From assembly GCA_029945375.1 (NCBI GenBank), contig CM057057.1, positions 2,604,001-2,668,000 on the forward strand: a stretch of 64,000 nucleotides of DNA, written 5' to 3'. The stretch is from Agaricus subrufescens. Taxonomy: Eukaryota; Basidiomycota; Agaricomycetes; Agaricales; Agaricaceae. The translations under genes and the position numbers were made by a program. Below, piece after piece: positions 45,596 to 56,669 of this stretch (the stretch's first letter is position 1; every line of letters starts with the position of its first letter). The notes below the pieces were generated by a model. It did not search any database. It saw only the letters and a program-made list of their open reading frames with translations, and was not told the DNA's origin.

Positions 45596-47657
45596 ATGTT
45601 CCAGTCCTCAGTCAAACGAAATCTCTCCCATGCCGCCCTACTCCGTCACGCCAAGCCGACGTTGTTGCCAACAACGTGGATATATGCGCCAAACTCGTCA
45701 CAAATTGGCAGGGCCACCAAGAGTGTAATTCTACCAGGGGTGGATTCCAATGTATATGCTAAATCTATGTACCTCAGCGATAGTTCTTAGCTTCTATTGT
45801 CCTGTCACCATCGGAAGAAAGCACTGGTATGTACTACCATAGACCATCGATCAACTTACCTCAACGCATTATCATTAGCTCCTACAACATCAACAAGCGT
45901 GAAATTTCCAGCCTCCATTGTAAGTTATATGCGTAAGTGTCATGATGACCACGAGAACGCGAGGGTCAATAACTTGTATAGTGTAAGGTCGCCGACGGGC
46001 GGTGTCATTGTTTCTTGCCATGTGACTCGTTCATTCTCATTTGGTGACAATAGGTCTGACTTATAAATGGCCAGGATTTTTCCAGGAATGGATTTACATA
46101 CAATGGGCAGACTATCAAAAAGAATTCGGTAATACTTATGGATGGCGACGTTCTAGGCCTCCCTGATGGTATAGGTATGTGTATATTCTGGGTCTAATAA
46201 CCGGCACTCAGAGCGGCCAATGCATAGATTTTACATGTCACCATACGATTCGTGAGCCCCAGGAGAAGCGTACCATTTTCGATCCCACCCCTCCTCAGAT
46301 TGCACAGAAGGTAGGCACGAGATCGCATTCGGTTTCTTTCTGACTTTTGATATCGTTCCTCAAGCGCCTTGGGAAATATATTGTAACCTCCCAATGCCTT
46401 GGTACTGGTTCTTTCGCTACAGTTCATCTTGCACTGGACCCGAAGAAGCATAGACAAGTTGCTTGCAAGAGTATTCGAACACGAAAAGACAGTGAAGTCG
46501 AACAAGTCATGAAGGAAGTTAAAATATTGATGAAACTTAAACATGTGAGTAAAGATCTAGCTGGTTTGTTCTGGCGCAATAGTGACATCATTGTGTAGCC
46601 TAATATTAATGAGATTTATGATACTGAGCAGGACAAAAGATTCATGTATGCACCGCTATTTCTGTTAGTGATGCATTTTTAATTGAGATCTAGTAATATC
46701 TTTCTTCAACTCTGCACTGGAGGGGATCTTTTTACTTATATCACTGGGCCCATGGGTGCTGGGAATCCTCTCTGCGAGGCGGAAGCGAAATTCATTATGT
46801 ATCAACTCTTGGAGGGGTTAAGATATCTACATGACTTAATGATATCCCATCGAGGTGAGTTTTTATTGTCAGTAGAAACTGTAGTGTCTTAAACCAAAGC
46901 AGATCTTAAGGAACTTCGACTTTCTATTCATATATTCGTATACTGTTCTAACAATTCCCACTACAATAGCCCGAAAATATCTTGCTGCACACCCCAGGCC
47001 CTTATCCCCGAATCTTGATAGCAGATTTTGGCTTAGCGAGGCCGAATGCCTACCAGGAAACTTTCAATGTGTGCGGAACAGTATCGTACTTACCGCCGGA
47101 GGGGGTACTCGCACTTGACCATAAACATCTGGGGTATATTGGGTATGATCAACGTCGTCTAGCTCTCTTTGCACTGCTCTTAATCTCATAGCATGCCCGC
47201 GGACTGTTGGAGCGCTGGTGTAATTCTCTATGTCATGCTCGCGTGTGTGTCCTCGTCAGTCGAGGAAGGGTTGCATACTAACCGTAATAAGCGGCTGTCA
47301 TCCTTTCGATTATGAGCCGGAACAGGAGGACCCTAGTGAATCTTACACCCAGTCAGACCTCAGTACTGAGAGTAGGGACACACGGTTGAAGGAACGAATC
47401 GTCTATGGTGGGATCAACTTCCCCTTTCACCCCTGGAATGGCCTCAGTAACGGTATGAGCAAAAAGTCATTATACATGTGCTTGGCATCCAGAATTCATG
47501 CGGTTGATCTTTAGCGAAAAAACTGATCCTTGAGCTATTGATCCATGATCACCTCAAGCGGGTTACTGTCAATGGTGCACTGAAGAGCGATTGGATTCAG
47601 ACCGATATTCAGCAGCTTAAACTATCCTACCGACGTAGGATAACAAGTAATACATAG
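45596..47657 (+). CDS. FHA-domain serine/threonine kinase, checkpoint type (Chk2/Rad53/Cds1-like), possibly decayed
   Basis: The kinase half is readable: RLGKYIVTSQCLGTGSFATV (P-loop), VACKSIRTRK, LCTGGDLFTYITGP, HRDLK with PENILLHTP across an intron, ILIADFGLARP (DFG), CGTVSYLPPEGV and DCWSAGVILYVMLA. It ends at TAG 47655-47657. Upstream is an FHA-like domain (IGRATKSVILPG, then RNGFTYNGQTIKKNSVIL and MDGDVLGLPDG). FHA plus kinase is the plan of DNA-damage checkpoint kinases. Two places do not splice cleanly. The FHA region near 45780-46100 has no obvious continuous frame, and the HRDLK exon (46903-46910) is followed by GA rather than GT. The gene may be a recent pseudogene, may use an unusual splice, or may contain sequence errors. 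The start ATG 45596 is tentative. Confidence 0.6.
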
Positions 47658-47692
47658 GGCTGGAGGGTTTTTACTTTATCGATATCACTGCT

Positions 47693-48885
47693 TTAGGCTT
47701 TGAGGAAGTTCGCGTGGACTGCGGGAGGAGGTCGGCTTGTCATCACGGTGGAGAAGGAACAGACCTACAGTGTACGTGATCCGTTGCGAAAGTAGAAATC
47801 TGAAGGGCCACTTCGTGAGAAGAGCAAGTGGAGCGATGAAAGATAAGACACACAAAGTAATAGCTGTGATCATATCCTTCCTGGTTGCGAACTCTAACCT
47901 GGAATTCATCGTAGCCAGCGTCTCGGGCAGCCTTGAGAAAATTCTCCGGTAGCAGTTGTCCTTGCTTGTAGAAGGGGTCACCGGTGCCCTAATAAGTATT
48001 TTAGGTGGAGTGGATGAGCAGCATGAAAAGATCTAACATAGTCCACTAGAATGTGAACAGGGTCTATACGCTTGCTAATGAGTTCCGTCGCATCGTATGA
48101 TCGCTTCCCCTCTTCAATACCATCTTTAAGATAGCCGGTAAAAGCCTTTTCGCCCCAAGGACACTTGGATGGATTAGAAATCGGAGAAAAGGCGGAGGCA
48201 GATCTGTACTGTTTGGTCGTCGATGCAAGGTAGATCGTTAAAGCACCGTGACCACCCATACTATGGCCAAATATTGATTGTCGGGACAGGTCCTTGGGTC
48301 CGGTAAGTACAACCGTGAATCATATGTTTACCCCAGACATACGATAGGCAGACCAGCTGCCTCAATTACTTGAGGGAGCTCAGTTGTAACATGGGCAAGC
48401 ATGTTATAGTTCTTGGAATATTCAGGCTTTGTGGCATTTAAGTAGAATCCCGCCCCGACGCCGAAATCCCAGGAATCGGTTTCATGCGGCGCACCGGCAC
48501 CCCGGGGGGAAGTATCGGGGAAGAGAATAGCAATGCCTTCGGCGGAAGCAGCCTTGAGAAAGTTTCCCTTCTGCGCGCTAAAGCAAATGAGATCATCAAA
48601 GGCTGACAAACGTATGAGTTGACCTACCCGTTGTCTTCTGTGCAAGTAAGACCAGCAAGGTAGGTAAGGAGTGGAACGTTTTTCTGCGCTGCGGCCGGCG
48701 GTATAAAGAGGTTGAACTGGGTATCCAAGTCCCCAAGGACGGATGACTATGGTTGGTGGTAGTACAGGGTGGAGAACATGACAAGAGAAAGGGGCGTGGC
48801 AAAATACCTTGAACTTGTACTTGATGAGGTCACCTTCAAAAGATTTGTTGGAAGACAATCTCTCGAGCGCAGGTGCGGTTGCCAT
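47693..48885 (-). CDS. S-formylglutathione hydrolase (esterase D)
   Basis: Hydrolyses S-formylglutathione in glutathione-dependent formaldehyde detoxification. The joins give [38 protein letters not shown] and [21 protein letters not shown]. The nucleophile serine lies in [19 protein letters not shown]. The acid is in [17 protein letters not shown] and the His in [17 protein letters not shown]. The C-terminus HFHANFLKA ends at TAA 47693-47695. All family landmarks are intact over about six exons. The start ATG 48885 ([15 protein letters not shown]) has an upstream in-frame Met at 48903 that I judge less likely. It converges with the FHA kinase, with only 35 bases between stops. Confidence 0.92.
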
Positions 48886-49252
48886 GTTGTTATCCACTAT
48901 CAAGAAGGTTCAGGAGCGAGGCTTTGGGAAAGGTTTAGGAATTTCTGAGAACTGCAGGGGACTATCACGTGTGGAAGCACTGGATAAACACTTTCACTTG
49001 ACTTACTTATCAGCTGCTTGTCATTGGCGGCTTCATCAATCTGCCAATGGTGCTTTACTTACGCGGAAAGCATGTCCTAAAAGTATACAGAGGAGCAGTC
49101 TAATCCGGATATGCGATCCGAGGGAAGAAGGATCAACCGTGGTCTGGTTGCTCCTACCTACTCTTTGTTCGCGGGGTTACGAGTTCTGACGGTGACTTGT
49201 CACAAACAGTGTGACACCCAAACTTCCGACCGAGTTTAGCGCGTCATTGGCC
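48886..49252. promoter_or_regulatory. Divergent promoter region, S-formylglutathione hydrolase / DAP3
   Basis: About 370 bases between start codons. No convincing gene and no clear TATA box. The plus-strand frame crossing it does not resemble a protein. Confidence 0.4.
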
Positions 49253-50940
49253 ATGTCGTTGCTGGTGAGTGCGGGCAAAAGCACTCTCACCGGCTCCAGT
49301 CTTTTATGTCGCGTCCCACGAGTAACTGTTCTAGCAGAGACCAAGCGGTATGCTAGCAGAAAACGCGCCCACGAAAGAGAAGCTCGTTCGTCTAACTTCC
49401 TCGTCGAATGTACTACATCTCATTGAATTTCCAGGTAGAAAAACCGGTATGCAACGAGATACATCCGGGAATATAATCTATGAGAAGAAGGAAAAAACAC
49501 CTCCCGTTAGTTCTTTCCCTTACCCCCGTCGCATGACATTGACCTTCACTTGTTTAGTTATTTACATCTCTCCCCGTAACTCAATTAACAGCGGACGTCT
49601 TCGAAGTGGATGCCAGGGAGGATGTCGTGTTTCCTACCTTCTCTCCTGTATATCTTTTCGTCTTCTTTTCTCCGGCTTGGCTAACGCATGTCCATAGGAG
49701 ACTGTTGCTAAAGAGAATATTGGTCAACCAATGGAATTTTCCACTTCACGGGATGCAGTCGCGCAATTTGGACTTCCAAAGAAAGTTTGGAAAGATGTTC
49801 GTATTTAACAATCAACCTCCATCCCGGTACTAACCATTTCCCGTAGTTCAAACTCTTGGATAAACCGCACTCAGTCATTCGAGGTACCACAGTCGACATC
49901 ATTGACACCCTGTCCAAAGCTTCTGAAAGCCCAAGCAAGGATTCAAGATTGGCATTAAGCGGCACTAGCGGTTGCGGAAAGAGCCATTTGTTATTTCAAG
50001 CAGTCGATTGGGCTGTCGCGAACGGTTGGTTTGTTATGTACCTGCCCCGTGGTGAGTTTCTCTGTCGCCTTACAGAAACTCAATTGACGTCTGTGCAGCG
50101 GTAAATTTCGTAAATTCAACTACGTCATATACCTATGACCCCCGCACGCAAACTTTTCTTCAACCCGACGCCGCATATCAGATCCTTCATCGGACTCGTG
50201 AAGCAAACAAGAAAATTTTAGGAAATATCAAATCTACTACTACACTTACTGCTGACGGCGTCAAAGTGATTCCGGTGGGGACGAGTTTATATGATTCGAT
50301 GAATGTTACTCGAGAAGAAGTGGCTTCAGCTCCCGTGATCTTGGATTGGGTTATGTCTGAACTTGAGGCTCAAACTAAGTAAGTTTACGATCTTTAGAGT
50401 CAAAGTTGGTCTTGTTGAACTACTCGATACAGCTATCCTGTCCTCTTGGCTATTGATGACTTCCAGGCGTTATTCAACCGCACATCTTATCGTGATCCTC
50501 ATTACAAGCCTATTGCGTCTTACCACTTATCCATACCTCGTCTCCTCCTTTCCTACGCTTCAGGTCGCCGCTCTTTTGCTAAGGGAGCTGTCATTGGCTC
50601 ATTGACTTCCTCCGACCCTCAGTTCCCCATCACACCTGAACTAGAATCAAGTCTAGACCTTGCATCACACGGCGAAGGCGATATGACCAAGCCGACCATG
50701 CCTTGGCCATACGTTAAACATTCAAGGTTTCTGAGTGAATATGCTGGGGGGCTGGTGAACGTCCGAGTCCCTAGGCAACTAAGCATCGACGAGGCCGGAG
50801 CGATGTACGAAATCTGGATGAAGCACAAAATCGTAGATTCAAAAGTCCACGATGAATTATTCATGGCAAAATATGTCGAGAGTGCAGGTAATGCGAGGGA
50901 TTTCGTGTGGAAAGGATTATTGGGTACCTTGCAAACCTAG
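49253..50940 (+). CDS. Mitochondrial small-subunit ribosomal protein mS29 (DAP3/Rsm23)
   Basis: GTP-binding protein of the mitochondrial small ribosomal subunit. The N-terminus (MSLLVSAGKSTLTGSSLLCR, then VPRVTVLAETKRYASRK) is basic and free of acidic residues, like a mitochondrial presequence. Exons then give TADVFEVDAREDVVFP, FSTSRDAVAQFGLPKKVWKD and FKLLDKPHSVIRG. The P-loop is SGTSGCGKSHLLFQAVDWA. Walker-B-like PVLLAIDDFQALFNRTSY and the DAP3 segments PRLLLSYASGRRSFAKGA and FLSEYAGGLVNVRVPRQL follow. It ends GTLQT at TAG 50938-50940. About six introns. Start chosen for the presequence. Confidence 0.92.
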
Positions 50941-51354
50941 ACTTCTACATATAAACTTAATATATTAATGCTGATCTCGTTTCTTGAGATCTCCATCCTG
51001 CTTGTCAATTTCCCGTTGGGGTTAAATTATCTGCACCAGTGGCGCCTCAGTATGATCTATCGTTGATGCTGAACGGGTCAGAATTTACTGCCAATGAAAT
51101 TTGTGCATTAGTAAATCAGTATTGTGGAGTAAATTATGGTCCGTGATAGAGTATTAGAACCTCTTAGAGTACGGCAGAGGAATCATGTTGTGTGATATTT
51201 TCTGGTAAGTTCTCAGATAATGTTAGGAGGCCCAATCAAGGAACTGCTATATTATATTACATAAACATTGCATCACACGGGTTTGCCTTTCACAGAAGCT
51301 GGTTGTGCTTCGTGCTCATGTTTTGCTTTTAACTACATTTCTCCCCACTCAACT
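50941..51354. other. Intergenic region before the P450 gene
   Basis: About 410 bases, AT-rich, in tandem orientation. No gene or distinct element seen. Confidence 0.45.
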
Positions 51355-53446
51355 ATGCATGGCCATGAGTCTGGAGAAGCTGTGCGTGCAGATGGAGAAG
51401 AAAGCTTTCTGCTCGTGTATATCTGTTTCATAGGATTTCTTTTCTCTCTTCTTTGGTCGCGACGCGACAAGGCCAAGGTAGGTATCGCGCACTACACCTC
51501 GTGCTTCCTGATTCATCTTCTCAAAATCTGCTTATTGTGAGATTAACGGACTTTTTATAGTACAACCAAATACCCTCTGTAGGGTTCTCGAGCACTGTCT
51601 TCTCATTCATAAGTGCCATCACATGTTTGTACAATCCAGTTGGGATGTTGAAGAAGGCTTACGCACGGGTAAGAATTGATAGTAGTCTGCAGTGGGTTTT
51701 ATGTTGACCATGTTTTAGTTTCCTACCGGCATATTCAGATATCCAACGCTTTCGCGCTGGATTGTCGTGGTCACGAAGCCGAAGTATGTGGAAGAGTTGA
51801 GAAAGGTCTCAGAAGAAGAGTTGTCCGCGTCGCAAGCATTGAACGAGGTGCGTTTGTGATCTTGTTTCTCTGAATGTACTTGCATTAATCCACATATTAG
51901 ATTATACAGCTGCCCTACCTGATTGACTCGAAACTACTTGCCAATGTTGAATTGAAATCCCTACTCGGGGCACAATTGATGCGCCATCTTCATCAGACTT
52001 TACCAGAAATCTACTCAGAGATGGATAAAACTGTATCTGAGCTGATTCCCTCCGGAGACGACGGTTTGTATTGAAATTTATGCTGGGGTCTGTATCGTGT
52101 TCACTCATAGAATATCCAGAATGGAGGTATATCGACGAGGCGGAGATTTTAACGCGTTTATGCAACCGGGTTATTAATTTAGCTCTGGTTGGATCTTCGT
52201 TTTGTAAGTTTTGAGGCCATTTATATGCTCGATCGATCTCATACAGGTTAGGTCAAAACCCCGCATATATGGACTTGTCTATCGCCGTCACTCGTAACCT
52301 TGAACAATATGGAAGAAAACTCCAGTATATACCTGCCATACTGCGGTCGTAGGTTCCCTTTGCCTGTGATATCTACCTCTACGCTAAACCCATCATTCTT
52401 ATAGGCTTTTCGCCTTTCTATTTACTCCGTTTCCTCGCATCAAACGAACATTACGCAAAATGCTTGCCCATGAGTTGAGGGAACGTCGAAGGTCTCAGGA
52501 CGAATTTGGGGATCCGCCTCACGTAAGTGTATCTATAACTTTCGTCGTCTTTCCTTCAATTAAGTTTTTCCTGGAAGAACGACATGATTAATTGGTTCCT
52601 TACCCATAATGCTAAGGCGGAAATGCCTGTAGATGAGCTAGCAAACCACATCCTATTGGTAAACTACCTTGCAGTTCATCCCATGAGTAAAGTATGGTCA
52701 TCATTCAACTTTGGATACTGGATAGATTTACAACTTGTTCTCAGATAATGATCCAAGCATTCCGCAACCTCGCCCAATATCCTCAATATGCCAAAGAGAT
52801 GCGTCTTGAGGTCGAGGGAATTCACAGACAAGACGGCTGGTCAAAGTTCGCCATCGACAAGATGCAGAGAGTTGACAGCTTCCTGAAAGAAACGATGCGC
52901 CTTGAAACGGGCACTTACAATGCTTCTTACCCATGTTGTATGTTCAATTCCATTTCTTTATATCTTTTACAGTCACTGATTTCTACAATAGTGAGCATGG
53001 CTCGTGTAGCACTTCGCCCAATCACATTCTCTAGCGGTGCTACACTCTCCCCAAACACTCTTCTGTTCACCGGTTCGCAACTCATACACTCGGACGAGCG
53101 CAATTACGTCGAACCAGACACATTCAACCCTTTCCGATTTGCATCACCACTGGATGCATCTGCCTCCAAGGCCACTTCTTCGAAGCCGATGGTGATCGTA
53201 CCAGCGTCACTGACCCTCCCCGCAACCTCATCTACATTCCTTGCTTGGGGTCACGGGAAACACGCATGTCCTGGTCGATTTTTTGCATCCAGTGTTATGA
53301 AGCTGGTGGTGGCATACTTTGTATTAAACTTTGAATTCCGACTACCTCCTCTACTAGACGACTCGCAGGTGGAAGGGGACAAGAAGGAAGGAAACATACT
53401 GTGGATCGAGGTGAAAAGACGTCAGCATAAGTCTAGGTCTGTATAA
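51355..53446 (+). CDS. Cytochrome P450 monooxygenase
   Basis: Membrane-anchored P450. After the start (MHGHESGEAVRADGEES) comes one membrane helix (FLLVYICFIGFLFSLLW). Later exons give SRWIVVVTKPKYVEELRKVS (A-B region), RHLHQTLPEIYSEMD and FPRIKRTLRKMLAHELRERR. The K-helix ExxR is in FLKETMRLETG, and the PERF-like loop is TFNPFRFASP. The haem-binding signature is TFLAWGHGKHACPGRFFA with the axial Cys. The I-helix reads ILLVNYLAVHPM, then IMIQAFRNLAQYPQY, where relatives have AAIHTTS, so the usual oxygen-activating Thr is missing. It ends at TAA 53444-53446. Substrate unknown. No neighbouring biosynthetic core enzyme. Confidence 0.88.
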
Positions 53447-53649
53447 ATGGGTATGGGTATACTAGTACTATATGAACTCGCTGTTTGATAATGATGAGCA
53501 TATCGAACTAAATTACAAGAGTAATCGTAAGTTAAGGGGAATATACGATCTGGTATCCATCCTCCGAGAAACATGATTAGTATACATTAATAAAGTGGCC
53601 GTTCCTGTTATAAGAAATTATATTGGGTGTACCTAGGGGTTATTGATGG
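53447..53649. other. Convergent intergenic region
   Basis: About 200 bases, AT-rich, between the stops of the P450 and lipase genes. Nothing else seen. Confidence 0.4.
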
Positions 53650-55582
53650 TCAACTTTGGTTCGGTGACTCTTGGTCATCCTTGCCTTCGTTTGTCTCTTT
53701 ACGCAGCTTCTGCGCCGTTACACGTGCAGCATGGGGTTGAGGAGCCGCAGGTCGGCCATCTTCCATCACGTCGCGAGAGGATTTATTCGAAGAGGCGTTT
53801 AGGGGAGTGATACGACCATTACTCTTGGTACTTGACTGACTTGACGCTGTTGACTTGGCGGGCGAGTTTGCCCGGGGTGGTTGAGTTTCTGCGCCAGCAT
53901 CTTCTAGGCTATGTAACATATGCTCTCTTTCTTCTGTCTGTTTTGTTTGCGTAGCATCTGGCTCCTCGTTCTGTTGTGGCCCTTCAACTTCACGAGATAG
54001 CATGTCTACAACTCCGAGATAAAACGTTGCTGGATGGAATTTGATTTCTTTACCCATGATTTCGGCCCATTTGTAGCGTGCGGTGTTGATCCATCCAACA
54101 AGGTCGAGGTGGTTTACTTGTGACAGCGTACCGAGGTATGTTCCCTATTTCTAGCGTCAGCATTTGTGTTTATTGGATTTTAAGGAGATGCGCATACCCA
54201 TCTCGCAGATTTGATAGAAACGAGACCATCATTAGGACCCTCCTTCCCTAGAATAACTGAGTGTGGCCACCTGTACACGATGTTCAATTAATCAAGAAAA
54301 TGGAAGTACCAAAGGTACTGACTTCCAAGTATCGATCAATCCAGGATCATAAACCGCACCCCAGCTGAAATACTTGACGCCATCTACGTCCGGTGTCCCC
54401 TCATTGAATTTTTTCATACTATCAACAGTAAGGCATTCGAATGCTCGGCCATCTCCACCACCATTGGGTAACATGTCAAGAAGTGACAGAACAGAGGGCA
54501 TGCGTTCGGGACCGACGGTTTTGAGGAAATGGTCTGCGAACGAGGAGCCACGATGTGGTGTGGCGATGGTCGTTACACTGAGAACGTTGAATTTGCGGTT
54601 CGTGAGATGGGTCGTGAGGTATCTGCAATCAAGACCACCCATACTATGACCTATCAGAAAGGTTGGATGAGTAGAAAAAGGGTGGGAGATACGAGAGCGT
54701 ACCGATGAGGTGCACACTCCTGCCAGGATATACTTGAGATATACGTTCTTCCAGTACTTTGGCACGATCGACATAGCTGCTGGTAGCTGGCACCCGGGTA
54801 ATGAGAACCTCGGTGCCGTTCTCTTCAAGGACCTCCTTGATTCCTCTCCAATGGGCGACCTGCAGAGGGGCAATTGCAGGGCCTATGGTGACGGAGTCGA
54901 ACCCGAGGAGGCCGTGGCAGAATACAACAGGATTGTTTGTCGAGTTATCTGGGACAGAGAATGAGTCGTGTGATACAGGGCAGGGAGATCAGGGCACACA
55001 TTTTTTCTTCAGTGGTTGATTACGATCTTCTTCTGAGAGTAGAGCATCGTTGTTTGAGTCTTTAGAGTCGTTGAACCACCAGGAGAAGCTAGACGAGGAC
55101 GGGAGACCAGGTAGGAGAGACGAGTTGGACGGCGGGGAAGAGTCTACCGAGGAGAAGGAGCGGGAATGTGTGTGGCGGAGGGTCTCGAGGGAGGAGTGGC
55201 TGGGTGAAGAGCTGGTGAGGACGATCGGGGGTGGGCGAAGGAACTGCGGAGAGCCATAGGTGGAGGAGGTTGCGATGTCGAGCGGGGGGGAGAGGGAGGA
55301 GGTGGGGAGGGTGGAGCGGGTGAGGCTGTCGAAGAAGGGCGGGGGGCGGGCGAACGAGCGGGCTCTGTACGGCGGGGGCAGCCTGGCGGGGGGCGGGGGC
55401 GTCACGAGGGGCTCGCGGAGGGCCTCGCGGAGGAGAGAGAGGTCCGGGGACGAGGACGAGGTGGAGGCGGTGGAGTCCGAGCCGGACCGGCTGTGGTGGC
55501 GGCGCGGGTGCTTGGCGGGCCAGCGGACGACGGGGGCCTTGCTCGAGCGCATCTCGTGGGGGCGGGTCGACGAGAGGGCCAT
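53650..55582 (-). CDS. Alpha/beta-hydrolase lipase (triacylglycerol lipase-like)
   Basis: The first exon (ATG 55582) encodes nearly 200 disordered Ser/Pro/Arg-rich residues (RWPAKHPRRHHSRSGSDS...). The hydrolase domain follows in the next exons: NPVVFCHGLLGFDSV (oxyanion HG), GTEVLITRVPATSS, and the nucleophile elbow LIGHSMGGLDCRYLTTHL. Then come VTTIATPHRGSSFADHFLK, VKYFSWGAVYDPGLIDTWK, an acid loop GPNDGLVSIKSARWG and the active-site His in QVNHLDLVGW. The C-terminal tail of about 110 residues is low-complexity and charged, ending QESPNQS. The signature resembles lipases with a GHSMGG elbow and a TPHRGS segment. No signal peptide is evident, so it probably acts inside the cell. It is divergent from the small C2H2 gene, with only 70 bases between starts. 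Confidence 0.85.
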
Positions 55583-55652
55583 GGCTCGACATTCGCGACG
55601 GCTGCTGGGCCTCCGCTCGCCGTGACGTCACACTGCTCGAGTCCCTGCTCCC
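55583..55652. promoter_or_regulatory. 70-bp gap between divergent start codons, lipase / C2H2 gene
   Basis: The shortest head-to-head interval in the window. It contains TGACGTCA at 55623-55630, a perfect palindromic CRE-type site, placed midway between the two starts. A single factor could act on both genes; that is inference. Confidence 0.5.
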
Positions 55653-56152
55653 ATGTCACCGCCAGAGCTCCCCTCGCTCCTCCCTCCTGCCGACGCCGTG
55701 CCCGACAGTGCGTCCCCTCTCCCAGCTCCATTGCGCCCCCTCACCTCCCCCAGCCGTGACCACCCTCGACCAGATCAATGCTGCCGAGCGCAACGGCAAG
55801 ATCACTGATCCCGACCAGTAAATCATGTGAAATCGCTTCTTGCGCCTTCTAGCTCACCTGCTCTTGCCAAGGACGCCGATATACATCTGTGCCCTTCAAG
55901 GTCTCTCTGCTGTCTTCTACGCGCCTGCTTTCAATCTGACCTCCTCAGATTGTTTCCGTCTCTATCCCAGCCAGGACCGTCTGATGCTTCATCGCAAGCG
56001 CGACCACAACTCGGATGCTACCTCCGATATTATCACTTGGAACAGTGACCTACCCGAGTACTGATCATCTGGGTTCCCATATAGTTCGCTGACCTTGTGT
56101 CTCTAGCGAGTCGAAAAGCAAGGCAGAAGGCACCTCGTCTGCGAGCGCGTAG
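55653..56152 (+). CDS. Small C2H2 zinc-finger protein, 100 residues, five exons
   Basis: Exons 55653-55707, 55754-55817, 55872-55900, 55949-56057 and 56107-56152 join in frame (303 nt) with GT-AG introns of 46-54 nt. The product has a Pro-rich start (MSPPELPSLLPPADAVP), then TVTTLDQINAAERNGK. A single finger follows: CALQDCFRLYPSQDR with LMLHRKRDH, which fits C-X4-C-X12-H-X4-H. After it come SDIITWNSDLPDESKSK and a Ser/Ala tail. No exon is long enough for a simple ORF scan, but the joined frame, conserved splice signals and intact finger support a real gene. It probably binds nucleic acid or a protein partner in the nucleus. I do not recognise the family. Confidence 0.72.
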
Positions 56153-56669
56153 CTCGGCCGAATATTCCTTTGGCTTTGTCTCCTTGTCTCATACTTGCTG
56201 GGTCGATTATTCTGTCCACGCGGCTAATCATGTTGAATGCATGCACATTTGAATCTATGACCTATTTGCAACCATTGCGTGGCTCTGGTTCCGGCAACTT
56301 CAAAATAAAACGGATCCTTGTCATTGTATGCGTCGTCATCAATACTTGTTGGCTCAATAATCAGAATACATACGGAGAACAGCTGACCTTCGTCTACGAC
56401 TGAAGACTTGACAAGAAATTCGAATTCAAGAGGAGTCACCGTGATCAACGAATAATGCAGATAGTTCAAAATACCGGTGGCTGGCTTGAGCATATATGCG
56501 CAGAAAAGCTGTGACGATCCCGTGTGGCTGACTCAGAACTGGCATACTTCGGAGACTATAAGAGCCCCCCGCCTAGTCTCAACTCCCTTATCTCAACTTA
56601 CCTTCCTTTCTCTACGTCACTCCTTTAACTTCCATACTAGACACACTATCTCTATCCACATAGCCCATC
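56153..56669. other. Hydrophobin upstream region
   Basis: About 515 bases. Apart from the TATA box near its right end, listed separately, I see no gene or repeat. Confidence 0.5.
56557..56564 (+). promoter_or_regulatory. TATA box of the hydrophobin gene
   Basis: TATAAGAG lies about 110 bases before the hydrophobin ATG and is followed by a C+T-rich leader (56577-56660). This is the layout of a highly expressed fungal secreted-protein gene. Confidence 0.6.

Noticed and set aside
48809..49189. Plus-strand frame of 126 codons between FGH and DAP3
   Set aside because: Partly antisense to the first FGH exon and without recognisable motifs.
55089..55731. Extra long Pro/Arg-rich frames on both strands
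   Set aside because: GC-rich shadows of the disordered first exon of the lipase.
56224..56493. Minus-strand frame of 89 codons upstream of the hydrophobin
   Set aside because: No homology features; it lies in the hydrophobin promoter.
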